NCBI GenBank assembly: GCA_017439185.1
Contig: JAFRTM010000023.1
Coordinates: forward strand, 49,106-113,105
Length of the DNA stretch: 64,000 nucleotides
Direction of reading: 5' to 3'
DNA from: Bacteroidales bacterium
Lineage (GTDB): Bacteria > Bacteroidota > Bacteroidia > Bacteroidales > P3
Shown: positions 40,285-47,902 of the stretch, piece by piece
How positions within the stretch are numbered: the stretch's first letter is position 1
Layout: every line of letters begins with the position of its first letter
Made by a program: the position numbers and the translations under genes
Notes under the pieces: generated by a model
What the model was told of the DNA's origin: nothing
The model's database searches: none
What the model saw: only the letters and a program-made list of their open reading frames with translations

Positions 40285-40648
40285 GGAAGGCGAAAAACAC
40301 AGCAGCAATCATCAGGAGGAACGAAACTATATTGTTCCACCTGATGGGTTCCCCTTTGAACACGGTGGCTACAATTACCGTAAAAACGGTGAGAGATATG
40401 ACTTCCTGAATAATCTTCAGCTGCATCAGGTTGAACGGGCCTCCGTTGATTGCCGAGCCTATGCGGTTGGCGGGAATCATGGCGCAGTATTCAAAAAGAG
40501 CCAATCCCCACGAAAGGAGTATTATGGCGAAGAGAGGCCAGTCAGTGATGAGTTTCATCTGCTGCAGCTTGAGGTTACCGTACCAGGCGAAAGTCATAAA
40601 CACATTGCTCACCACGAGCAGTATTATGGTCAAGAGTGCTCTGTTCAT
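40271..40648 (-). CDS. DMT-type small membrane protein, DUF486
   Basis: A 125-residue protein with four membrane helices (LLTIILLVVSNVFMTFAWYG, LFAIILLSWGLALFEYCAMIPA, VISLTVFTVIVATVF and IVSFLLMIAAVFFAFL), matching the DUF486 family of small EmrE-like DMT membrane proteins, function unknown. The conserved middle PANRIGSAINGGPFNLMQLKIIQEVISL is intact. The start at 40648 is chosen because its A is the last base of the cinA stop (TAATG), a coupling overlap. Confidence 0.88.
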   Translation of the reverse strand: MNRALLTIILLVVSNVFMTFAWYGNLKLQQMKLITDWPLFAIILLSWGLALFEYCAMIPANRIGSAINGGPFNLMQLKIIQEVISLTVFTVIVATVFKGEPIRWNNIVSFLLMIAAVFFAFLKSE

Positions 40649-41901
40649 TATCGTGGCAGGGGTTTGTTGTTTACAATACGGATGAGCGAAGCGAGAGCCT
40701 CGTTGACGGCGCGGTCGATGTTCTGCTGCCGGCGGCTGCCATAGTGGGAGCAGAAAACCACGGTGGAAGAGGACGACGCCACGGCAATCCATACCGTGCC
40801 GACAGGATTTTCGTCGGTGCCGCCCGTGGGGCCTGCCACCCCGGTGGTGGCGATGGCATAGTCGGCGGAGAGACGGGAGCGGACTCCTTCGGCCATCTCC
40901 CTTGCCGTCTGTTCGCTTACCGCGCCATAGGATTCCAGCGTCTCCTCCTTTACACCAAGGGCGCTATGCTTTACCTCGTTGCAATAGGACACCACGCCCC
41001 CTTTGAACCACTGCGAGGCGCCAGCTATGGCGGTGAGGCGCGAAGCTATGGTGCCGCCCGTGCAGCTCTCGGCGGTGGCGAGGGTGATATTCTTGTCGGC
41101 CAAGGTGGCAGCAGCCAACTCGGGAAGCGACTCATAGTCCTCGCCCACTATGTATTTGCCGGCGAGGGCATAGAGACCCTGCAGCTGAGTTGTTATCTCT
41201 TGCCTCAGGGTTTCCTGGTTGTCGCCCACCGATGTGAGGCGAAGCTTCACCACACCCGCCTGAGGGAGATAGGCGAGGCTTATGTGCTGCGGGAGTTGCA
41301 GCTCCCACGGCTCTATGAGGTCGGAGAGGAAACTCTCGCCGATGCCTTGCACGAGGATGTTCTTGGTTACTATGGCGCCCGTGTGGAAGTGACGCTGCAG
41401 ACGGGGGACAATCTCGTGGACCATCAGGTGCTCCATCTCGAAGGGGACGCCCGGGAGCGAGACGAGCACATGGCCGTCACGTTCGAACCACATGGCGGGA
41501 GCGGTGCCCAAGGAGTTGTTGATCATCGTGCAGGCACGCGGAACCCACGCCTGCTGACGGTTGATAGGGGTGAGAGGGTAGTTGCGGCGAGCGAAGATAC
41601 GCTCGATGTTGGCGAGGGCTTCGGCGTTCTCGTATAGTTCCGACTGGAAGAGGTCGCAGAGGACCGTTTTGGTGATGTCGTCCTTGGTGGGGCCGAGGCC
41701 GCCCGTGAGGAGCGTTATGTCGCAAGAGGCGAGAGAGTCGGAAACAGCGGCAGTGATGTCCTCGCGGTTGTCGCCGATGGTGAGCACACGGACGACGCGG
41801 AAGCCGGCCGAGGTGAGCAGCTGCGACATCACAGAGGCGTTGGTGTTCACCACCTGCCCGATAAGCAACTCGTCGCCGATATTGAGAATTGTAACGTTCA
41901 T
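40648..41901 (-). CDS. cinA: CinA: ADP-ribose pyrophosphatase / NMN amidohydrolase
   Basis: A 417-residue full-length CinA. The N-terminal MoCF-type COG1058 domain (MNVTILNIGDELLIGQVVNTNASVMSQ and LLTGGLGPTKDDITK) is followed by the C-terminal NMN deamidase domain (ATAESCTGGTIASRLTAIAGASQWFKGGVVSYCNEVK and ATTGVAGPTGGT), with the catalytic Ser in ESCTGG. It recycles NMN to nicotinate mononucleotide in the pyridine nucleotide cycle. The start at 41901 matches the family N terminus. The nadC gene lies ~1.4 kb away on the other strand, so two NAD genes are near each other but not in one operon. Confidence 0.94.
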   Translation of the reverse strand: MNVTILNIGDELLIGQVVNTNASVMSQLLTSAGFRVVRVLTIGDNREDITAAVSDSLASCDITLLTGGLGPTKDDITKTVLCDLFQSELYENAEALANIERIFARRNYPLTPINRQQAWVPRACTMINNSLGTAPAMWFERDGHVLVSLPGVPFEMEHLMVHEIVPRLQRHFHTGAIVTKNILVQGIGESFLSDLIEPWELQLPQHISLAYLPQAGVVKLRLTSVGDNQETLRQEITTQLQGLYALAGKYIVGEDYESLPELAAATLADKNITLATAESCTGGTIASRLTAIAGASQWFKGGVVSYCNEVKHSALGVKEETLESYGAVSEQTAREMAEGVRSRLSADYAIATTGVAGPTGGTDENPVGTVWIAVASSSSTVVFCSHYGSRRQQNIDRAVNEALASLIRIVNNKPLPR

Positions 41902-41983
41902 AGTGATATTAAACAAATGTAATAACGGAAACAGAGTCCTTTTATTGTGTTTTGAGGATTCTTTCATATTTGGTCGGGGAAAA

Positions 41984-42060
41984 AGTGGTCAGTGGCCAGT
42001 GGCCAGTAGTCAGTGGTTGGTAGGAGGCACATAGGACATTGATAGGACTTTCATAGGACT
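41984..42060 (+). repeat. R2 plus AGGAGGCACATAGGA repeats
   Basis: GTGGTCAGTGGCCAGTGG and GTAGTCAGTGG units (R2) run into TAGGAGGCACATAGGACATT and two TCATAGGACTT/TGATAGGACTT units. The AGGAGGCACATAGGA core recurs at 51408-51422. Confidence 0.5.
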
Positions 42061-42092
42061 TAGGTTAAGGTCAAGTTAATATCAAGTTAAAG

Positions 42093-42172
42093 GTTTTGCT
42101 CTTGCGAGCAAGACGTTATCTTCGCTCGGCATAAATGTAAACTTTTCTGCTCTCGCTTTTCGATAACGTTGG
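42093..42172 (+). repeat. Dispersed structured repeat, copy 2 (family R1)
   Basis: Hairpin TTGCTC/GAGCAA, then an outer stem ACGTTATC ... GATAACGT enclosing a ~44-nt internal part. It is homologous along its whole length to the reverse complement of 7588-7665, with stem differences that keep pairing. Confidence 0.6.
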
Positions 42173-42212
42173 TTAATGGTTGGTTAATGGTTGAGCCATG
42201 GTTGATTCGATA
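42171..42212 (+). repeat. ATGGTTGAG-unit repeat
   Basis: TGGTTAATGGT units run into ATGGTTGAGCCATGGTTGA, matching 1927-1952 and, inverted, 43110-43156. Confidence 0.45.
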
Positions 42213-42594
42213 TTCAGCCGTGTTTCGGAGGAGGAAAAAAGATGTGCTCTCGGGGAGAAGAACGGGTTGGTGAAACGGGGCTGGAAATCAGAGGGATATT
42301 GCGACGTTAAGATTATTTAACATTTTTTATATGTTAAAATGGGTCTTAAAAAGGGGGTTGAGGGGTTCATATATATAAGAGGGCATAAGTTTTTGAAGTT
42401 TATGAGGGGCTTAGTGGCGAGGTGCGGCAGTAAGGTAAACGGGCGGAAGGGAACACAATAAAAATGAGAAAATTGCGTTATAAAGGCAAGGGAAATTAAG
42501 TAATGGTCAAAGAAAATTTTAATAGGGATGTCAGAAAATGGAAGTTTTTGAAACTAATATATAATAGGGGACAATTTGTAAAAATGGATCGAGA

Positions 42595-43084
42595 TTGGAA
42601 AAGGTAAGAGGTGACATATTGAGGATTCTGATTGGACTTGCGGTTGTCATGTTGTGGGTGCCGTGCGGGGTGGCGCAGAATGCCTCGTGCGGGAGGCAGT
42701 CGTGCGTGGGAGAGGATTTCTGGGTCACGTTCCTCTGCAACGATGACGACCCTGCCAACGCGCTGCTGTCGGTGATAGCCACAGGGTCACAGCAGGCTCG
42801 CCACCGAGGTCCGAGCAATATGGTTCCCCAACATCCTCGCCCCGAGCGAATCGCTTAACAACTACTTCAAAGCCTTCACGAGTTGCCAAGTGGCGGAATT
42901 TGAGATACACCTGTTCAACCGCTGGGGCCTGCTGGTGTGGCACACCACCGACATCGACGACAGATGGGACGGAACCCACAACGGCACCCCTGTGCCGCAA
43001 GAGGCATACGTGTACCGGTGGTATATGAAAGACATCCACGGCAAGGAGTGGCGAGGGACCGGAATGGTGAATCTTGTAAGATGA
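42595..43084 (+). pseudogene. Remnant of a large T9SS-exported protein
   Basis: The 5' part encodes a signal peptide and mature N terminus (ILIGLAVVMLWVPCGVAQNASCGRQSCVGEDFWVTFLCNDDDPANALLSVIATG), with TTG as the only usable start (42595 or 42619). Near 42800-42820 the reading frame shifts to one that encodes a complete gliding-type T9SS sorting domain (IWFPNILAPSESLNNYF...EIHLFNRWGLLVWHTTD..WDGTHNGTPVPQEAYVYRWYMKD..GTGMVNLVR, stop 43084). What is left is head and tail of a cell-surface protein whose middle, normally hundreds of residues, has been deleted out of frame. The tail resembles that of the giant gene at 59212. Confidence 0.8.
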
Positions 43085-43109
43085 AAAAAAGGACTATCTC
43101 AAAGTAATA

Positions 43110-43156
43110 CCAACCATATCTCAACCATATCTCAACCATATATGAACCATATATCG
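43110..43156 (-). repeat. Tandem ATATGGTTGAG repeat, 11-bp unit
   Basis: On the minus strand, ATATGGTTCAT, ATATGGTTGAG, ATATGGTTGAG and ATGGTTGG follow in tandem, just after the pseudogene stop. Confidence 0.6.
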
Positions 43157-43229
43157 CCTGCACGATATTTTTTCTCGGGAAACAAAGATACTTGGTCTAG
43201 GGAATATTCAAAAAAAACTTCGTTTTTTC

Positions 43230-43259
43230 TTGCTATTTTGCTTAACTTTAGTATCTTTG
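43230..43259 (+). promoter_or_regulatory. Predicted promoter of nadC-yihY run
   Basis: TTG (43230-43232), a 19-bp spacer, and TATCTTTG (43252-43259) match the Bacteroidota consensus exactly. Start of transcription near 43266, ~40 nt before the ATG. Confidence 0.65.
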
Positions 43260-43304
43260 TTGGTTAAAACCGTGCAGTGACAAAGCACGTAGAACATTGA
43301 TATT

Positions 43305-44156
43305 ATGAAAGATATAGAGAATTTAAACGAGTTGATAGCGTCGGCATTAAGGGAAGATATAGGCGACGGGGACCATTCGACGCTGGCTTGTATCCCTGCC
43401 GAAGCCGAGGGGAGCGCAAAAATTTGGGCGAAAGCCGACGGCATAATATGCGGCTGCGAAGTGGGCAGACAGGTGTTCTCCATGGTTGACCCGACGCTGA
43501 GGGTGGAAGTGATGAAAGAGGACGGCAGCGAGGTGAGAAGAGGCGACACGGTGATGATGGTTTACGGCCACTCGGCAAGCATACTGACGGCAGAGCGTAC
43601 GGTGCTGAACTTCATGCAGCGGATGAGCGGCATAGCCACGGAGACGCACCGGATGGTGGACATGCTCGATGGCTTGAACACACGCCTGCTGGACACGAGG
43701 AAGACGACACCCAACATGCGGCTGTTGGAGAAATACGCGGTGGCATGCGGCGGCGGCACCAACCACAGGATAGGGCTGTACGACATGGTGATGCTGAAGG
43801 ACAACCACATAGACTTTGCGGGAGGCATAGAGGCAGCCATAGACAGGACTCACGAATATCTGAAAGCCAAAGGTAAGAATCTCAAGATAGAGATAGAGGT
43901 GAGGTCGATGGACGAGCTGGAGAGGGTGATGGCGCACGGCGGAGTGGACAGGATCATGCTCGACAATTTCGACACCGCCACACTGCGCAAGGCGGTGGAG
44001 CGTATCGGCGGAAAGTACGAAACCGAAGCGAGCGGCGGCATCACAGAGAAGACGCTGAGGGAGTATGCCGAGACGGGAGTGGACTTCATCTCGGTGGGTG
44101 CGCTGACTCACCATATCAAGAGCCTGGATTTGAGTTTAGTGGTCAGTAATCAGTAG
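43305..44156 (+). CDS. nadC: Nicotinate-nucleotide pyrophosphorylase (carboxylating)
   Basis: Quinolinate phosphoribosyltransferase of de novo NAD synthesis. The 283-residue length is normal. Motifs: IASALREDIGDGDHSTLACIP at the start, ERTVLNFMQRMSGIATETHRMV, LDTRKTTPNMRLLEKYAVACGGGTNHRIGLYDMVMLKDNHI (PRPP and quinolinate site), EIEVRSMDELERV and ETEASGGITEKTLREYAETGVDFISVGALTH. The last residues (LVVSNQ and stop) are encoded by an R2 dispersed repeat (GTGGTCAGTAATCAGTAG) that overlaps the stop codon. yihY follows after 6 bp. Confidence 0.96.
   Translation: MKDIENLNELIASALREDIGDGDHSTLACIPAEAEGSAKIWAKADGIICGCEVGRQVFSMVDPTLRVEVMKEDGSEVRRGDTVMMVYGHSASILTAERTVLNFMQRMSGIATETHRMVDMLDGLNTRLLDTRKTTPNMRLLEKYAVACGGGTNHRIGLYDMVMLKDNHIDFAGGIEAAIDRTHEYLKAKGKNLKIEIEVRSMDELERVMAHGGVDRIMLDNFDTATLRKAVERIGGKYETEASGGITEKTLREYAETGVDFISVGALTHHIKSLDLSLVVSNQ
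44139..44156 (+). repeat. R2 repeat overlapping nadC stop codon
   Basis: GTGGTCAGTAATCAGTAG encodes the final VVSNQ and the TAG stop of nadC, and closely matches the intergenic R2 units at 12704, 27227 and 41984. Confidence 0.5.
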
Positions 44157-44162
44157 GCATCT

Positions 44163-45248
44163 ATGGGATTCCGGCAGCAAATAGGCGATATATGGAAACA
44201 TATCACACAGCGGACACTCGAGCCGCGGCAGTGGGTCATGATGGTATATCGCAAATTTGCGAGCGGCAAGATACTGCACTTTCTACATCATTATAGCGTG
44301 CCCGGATATGTAGGGGTGAGATGGGACGAAGTTCTGAAAAGTTTTTTCAAGGAACTATTCTCAGGAGATACAAACCAACGAGCCAAGTCTCTGTCGTTTT
44401 CGTTTCTGGTGGCTTTCCCGCCTATGCTTGTTTTTCTAATGACCTTAATAGCGTATCTTCCTCTGGACGGGGTACAGGATGAATTTCTCAAGAATTTGGG
44501 AGATGTGTTGCCCGGCAAAATATATGCAACGGTATCCAATACAGTGAACGACATAATGGGGAACAAACGTGAGAACCTGCAGTTTTTTGGCTTAGTTTTT
44601 TCGGTGTGGCCTGCGGCTAGCGGTTTAAACTCACTGTTCCGGAGTTTCCGAAACCCCAAGGTTGAGGCCAAGACGCGCCCATGGATTCTGCGTATAACAA
44701 TGAGTGTGGGAATGGTTCTACTGCTGTATGTGTTGATCATAATGGCATTGGTACTTATGATGGAATATCACCATTTGGTGGACCTGCTTACTGACCAAGG
44801 AGTAATACGGTGGTCGGAAAACCTTAGGCAGGCGGTTGGTATTGGACGTTGGGTAGTGCTTGCCATTGCCCTGCTGATAGTAATCAACCTGATGTACTTC
44901 CTGATTGACTACTATTGGATGAAGAGCAGTCATGAGCGAATGGGATTCTTCAGTATAGGAGCTATCATAACTTCGGGAATGTTTATGTTGTTCACGTGGG
45001 GATTTGAAATTTACCTCGACAACTTCAACAACTACAACCTGCTCTACGGCTCGATAGGAACCCTGCTGGTGATCTTTATGTGGATATACCTCAACTGCCG
45101 AATGCTGTTGGTAGGCTACGAACTCAACCGCAGCATCCTCGGAGTCAGGAAAGACAAAGAACAACGCTACAGTAACTGGAGCGAACGAGTATCCATCACG
45201 GCGAAAAAGTTTCGCCGTTTCAGAAAGACTAAAAGAACAAACAAATAA
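44163..45248 (+). CDS. YihY/BrkB-family inner membrane protein
   Basis: A 361-residue membrane protein with about six hydrophobic helices (SFLVAFPPMLVFLMTLIAYLPL, FFGLVFSVWPAASGLNSLFRSF, ITMSVGMVLLLYVLIIMALVLMM, WVVLAIALLIVINLMYFLIDYYWM, IGAIITSGMFMLFTWGFEIYL and NLLYGSIGTLLVIFMWIYLNCRMLLVGYELN). The order and the last helix pair with YGSIGTLLVIFMWIY are diagnostic of the YihY/BrkB family, whose role in the cell is not settled. It has a basic cytoplasmic tail (AKKFRRFRKTKRTNK). It lies 6 bp after nadC and 6 bp before the methyltransferase gene. Confidence 0.92.
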   Translation: MGFRQQIGDIWKHITQRTLEPRQWVMMVYRKFASGKILHFLHHYSVPGYVGVRWDEVLKSFFKELFSGDTNQRAKSLSFSFLVAFPPMLVFLMTLIAYLPLDGVQDEFLKNLGDVLPGKIYATVSNTVNDIMGNKRENLQFFGLVFSVWPAASGLNSLFRSFRNPKVEAKTRPWILRITMSVGMVLLLYVLIIMALVLMMEYHHLVDLLTDQGVIRWSENLRQAVGIGRWVVLAIALLIVINLMYFLIDYYWMKSSHERMGFFSIGAIITSGMFMLFTWGFEIYLDNFNNYNLLYGSIGTLLVIFMWIYLNCRMLLVGYELNRSILGVRKDKEQRYSNWSERVSITAKKFRRFRKTKRTNK

Positions 45249-45254
45249 AAGACA

Positions 45255-46478
45255 ATGATAATAGAACGTGCCGGCGGAAAAGATCTGCCAAAAAATCCTA
45301 TCAAGGGCGAGCAATTCAAAATGATAGCCAAGACGATGATGGGCCTCGAAGAGGTCCTCGCCGAGGAGCTGCGAGAAATGGGAGCCGAAAACATAGAGTT
45401 GCTCACACGAGCTGTATCCTTCACAGGCGACATGCGCCTGCTCTACCGTGCCAACTACAGCTGCCGTACCGCTTTGGCAATACTGAAACCCTTCGCCGAA
45501 TTCGAAGCCAACAGCACCGACGAGCTCTACGACCAAGTGTACCGCCTGCCGTGGGAGAAGATCCTCGACGTGGACGGCACCTTTATGATAGACTCGTCCT
45601 GCTCGGGCGAGATATTCACCCACTCCTACTATGCCGCCCTCAAGACGAAGGACGCCATAGCCGACCGCTTCCGCAAGATGTTCGGCCGACGCCCCTCCAT
45701 AGACACCGAGAACGCCGAGTATAAGTTCAACCTCCACATCGCCGACAACCACGTGACCCTGCTGCTGAACTCGAGCGGCGAGAGCCTGCACAAACGCGGC
45801 TACCGTCAGGGAGTGGGAGTGGCTCCACTCAACGAGGTGTTGGCGGCTGGCATCATAAAACTCTCGGGGTGGAAGTGCGACTGCCACCTGATGGACCCAA
45901 TGTGTGGCTCGGGAACGATACTTATAGAAGCCGCCATGCTCGCCAACAACATACCAGCACAGTACTACCGTGGCGACCGCTTCTCGTTCAAGAGGTGGAA
46001 AGAGTTCAACCTCCTCGACTGGAAGAGCGTGAAAGAGGAAGAGAACCGCAAGATAGGCTCGCTCGACTTCGAATACGAGATATGGGGCAACGACATAGAC
46101 ATGACGGTGTTGCAGCAAGCCGAGAAGAACCTCGAGTATGCCAAGCTCCACCACGACGTGATGCTCTACCACGGCTCGTTCGTTGACCAAAAGCCACCCG
46201 AGGGACGTTGCATCATCATCACCAACCCGCCCTACGGCGAACGCATAAAGGTCGATGACCTCAACAACCTCTACGAGCAGCTCGGCAGCACCTTCAAGCA
46301 CCTCTACGGCTCCGACTGCCAAGTGTGGCTCATCACATCCGACTTCGAGGCGATGAAACACATAGGACTCAAGCCCTCCAAGAAGATAGCGCTGCTCAAC
46401 GGCTCGCTCGACTGCCGACTGCTGCAGTTCCAACTCTACGAGGGTTCCCCCAAACACACGTCCGATGCCACCGATTGA
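45255..46478 (+). CDS. RlmL/YpsC-like THUMP-domain rRNA N2-guanine methyltransferase
   Basis: A 407-residue SAM-dependent RNA methyltransferase, probably acting on 23S rRNA m2G2445 as RlmL's first domain does. An N-terminal ferredoxin-like/THUMP region (MIAKTMMGLEEVLAEELREMGAENIE...YRANYSCRTALAILKPFAEF; ~20-165) precedes the Rossmann domain with MDPMCGSGTILIEAAMLANN (motif I) and catalytic IITNPPYGERI (motif IV). It is the single-domain type without the RlmK half. Its last 14 bp overlap queG, another RNA-modification gene. Met at 45321 is an alternative start that fits the THUMP beginning equally well. Confidence 0.9.
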   Translation: MIIERAGGKDLPKNPIKGEQFKMIAKTMMGLEEVLAEELREMGAENIELLTRAVSFTGDMRLLYRANYSCRTALAILKPFAEFEANSTDELYDQVYRLPWEKILDVDGTFMIDSSCSGEIFTHSYYAALKTKDAIADRFRKMFGRRPSIDTENAEYKFNLHIADNHVTLLLNSSGESLHKRGYRQGVGVAPLNEVLAAGIIKLSGWKCDCHLMDPMCGSGTILIEAAMLANNIPAQYYRGDRFSFKRWKEFNLLDWKSVKEEENRKIGSLDFEYEIWGNDIDMTVLQQAEKNLEYAKLHHDVMLYHGSFVDQKPPEGRCIIITNPPYGERIKVDDLNNLYEQLGSTFKHLYGSDCQVWLITSDFEAMKHIGLKPSKKIALLNGSLDCRLLQFQLYEGSPKHTSDATD

Positions 46479-47421
46479 GGCAGACCTTGTAAAACGACTG
46501 GCCGCCCAAGTGGGGTTCCACGCCTGCGGCATCGCCGAGGCGCGATCACTGCCCGACTATCTAGACGACCTCAACTATTGGCTCAGCCACAACTACCACG
46601 GCGATATGTCATACATGCAACGTAACGCCGACAAGCGCAGCAATCCCCTGCAGCTGCTTCCCCAGGCACGCAGCGTCATCTCCGTGTTGCTTGCCTACAA
46701 GACACCGCCGCTCCATTCGGGAGTTCCCAAGATAGCCCGTTTTGCCTGCCTCCCCGACTACCACGACGAGGTGAAACAGCGACTCTTCCGCCTCGCCGAC
46801 CTTCTGAAAGAGCATTACCCCGAAATCAAAGGACGTCCGTTCTGCGACACCGCGCCCCACAGCGACAAACTGTGGGCACAGCAGGCAGGGCTGGGATGGA
46901 TTGGGCGCAACTCGCTCCTTGTAAACCCCACCTACGGCACGTTCCACAACATAGGGTCGCTGGTCATAGACCATCCTACAGACCACTACGACACGCCCAT
47001 CTCCAACCACTGCGACGACTGCCACCGCTGCCAAGAGGCTTGTCCCAACAAAGCGCTCGCCACCTCGCCTAACGGCCATCCCTGCCTCATAGCCACCCGC
47101 TGCAACGCCTACCATACTATAGAATCGCATGCCAAAGCTCTGCCCGACGACATACACCTGAGAGGTTATGTCTATGGCTGCGACATCTGCCAGGACGCCT
47201 GTCCCTACAACGCTACCGCTCCCCTCTCGGCAAAATTGTCCGAAGATATAGCCGAAAAAATAAAACTCCTCGTCGATGCCGACGAAGAGACTTTTATTCA
47301 TCTCACACGAAACACCCCTCTACAACGTATTTCCTATAGCCAATGGCGGCGCAATCTCGCTCACCTCAACCGGCAACCATACAAACCTTCCACTCCTCCC
47401 CTACCTTCTTCATCTGAGTGA
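46465..47421 (+). CDS. queG: Epoxyqueuosine reductase QueG
   Basis: Cobalamin- and [4Fe-4S]-dependent enzyme that reduces epoxyqueuosine to queuosine at tRNA position 34. Two cluster motifs are visible: CDDCHRCQEACPNKA (~190) and CDICQDACPYNATAP (~240). The N-terminal part has the family start AAQVGFHACGIAEARSLPDYLDDLNYWLSHNYHGDMSYMQRNADKRSNP and a cobalamin-region GRPFCDTAPHSDKLWAQQAGLGWIGRNSLLVNPTYGTF. The length, 318 residues, is the short form without the C-terminal HEAT repeat. It overlaps the upstream methyltransferase gene by 14 bp, and its 3' end overlaps the convergent lipoprotein gene by 56 bp. Confidence 0.95.
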   Translation: MPPIEADLVKRLAAQVGFHACGIAEARSLPDYLDDLNYWLSHNYHGDMSYMQRNADKRSNPLQLLPQARSVISVLLAYKTPPLHSGVPKIARFACLPDYHDEVKQRLFRLADLLKEHYPEIKGRPFCDTAPHSDKLWAQQAGLGWIGRNSLLVNPTYGTFHNIGSLVIDHPTDHYDTPISNHCDDCHRCQEACPNKALATSPNGHPCLIATRCNAYHTIESHAKALPDDIHLRGYVYGCDICQDACPYNATAPLSAKLSEDIAEKIKLLVDADEETFIHLTRNTPLQRISYSQWRRNLAHLNRQPYKPSTPPLPSSSE

Positions 47422-47752
47422 ACAGGGTGTCGCTTTCTGCCGCGTCGCTCATCTTCACTGCCACCACAGCACCACGTCCAGTGGAATCCATCTCGGTACC
47501 TATCACGTCGAGACGGGCGGTCATACCTTCGAACATCATCCTCAGCCAGGCACTCATCAGCTCGTAATCCTCCTCGTCGGTGTCGCTCAGGCGCAACGCC
47601 TCGTTATAGTTTCCCTGCATCAAAGCCGTGTTAAAAGCCGTGGCAGTGTCGGCGGGATTGTTGCCGTCGGTAGTTTTTTCGTCGTCACCGCCGCATGCCG
47701 CCAAGCCACACAAAGCACTCGCTATCAATATACTATATAAGAATTTTCGCAT
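47366..47752 (-). CDS. Small lipoprotein, DUF4878-like
   Basis: A 128-residue lipoprotein (MRKFLYSILIASALCGLAACGGDD; lipobox LAAC). After a short acidic linker it has a compact alpha+beta part, DTATAFNTALMQGNYNEALRLSDTDEEDYELMSAWLRMMF...VVAVKMSDAAESDTLFTQMKKVGEEWKVCM, which resembles the DUF4878/NTF2-like lipoprotein group common in Bacteroidales. Function unknown. The start at 47752 begins right at the signal. A TAnnTTTG box (47784-47777, minus) lies 24 bp upstream. Its last 56 bp are antisense to the end of queG. Confidence 0.8.
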   Translation of the reverse strand: MRKFLYSILIASALCGLAACGGDDEKTTDGNNPADTATAFNTALMQGNYNEALRLSDTDEEDYELMSAWLRMMFEGMTARLDVIGTEMDSTGRGAVVAVKMSDAAESDTLFTQMKKVGEEWKVCMVAG

Positions 47753-47776
47753 ACTTATTTCTTTCTTTTGAAGGTG

Positions 47777-47784
47777 CAAAGATA
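47777..47784 (-). promoter_or_regulatory. Predicted -7 box of lipoprotein gene
   Basis: On the minus strand TATCTTTG matches TAnnTTTG. The nearest TTG is 22 bp upstream, slightly long. Confidence 0.4.
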
Positions 47785-47841
47785 CACATTATTTTTTATA
47801 TAGCGACAATTCCCTCCGCAGGTAAACGTTAAAAAAACATA

Positions 47842-47874
47842 AAACGGGTGCCACCACTTGAATGACACCCGTTT
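47842..47874 (-). terminator. Rho-independent terminator of pepC-like gene
   Basis: Stem AAACGGGTG/CACCCGTTT; on the minus strand it is followed by a T-rich run (ATGTTTTTTT). It lies 28 bp past the peptidase stop. Confidence 0.7.
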
Positions 47875-47902
47875 AGATTATTTGACGTCCGAGTTCCGGC
47901 CG

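Larger units (their letters stand above)
41902..42594. other. 693-bp repeat-laden intergenic region
   Basis: In order: R2 units (41984-42020), AGGAGGCACATAGGA-type units (42020-42060), a full R1 element (42093-42172), ATGGTTGAG units (42171-42212), then ~380 bp of AT-rich DNA without recognisable signals. No gene is convincing. The region precedes a pseudogene and looks like a site where repeats collected. Confidence 0.6.

Noticed and set aside
44718-46532. 604-codon minus-strand frame over yihY and the methyltransferase
   Set aside because: Antisense to two recognisable genes, no motif, low-complexity composition.
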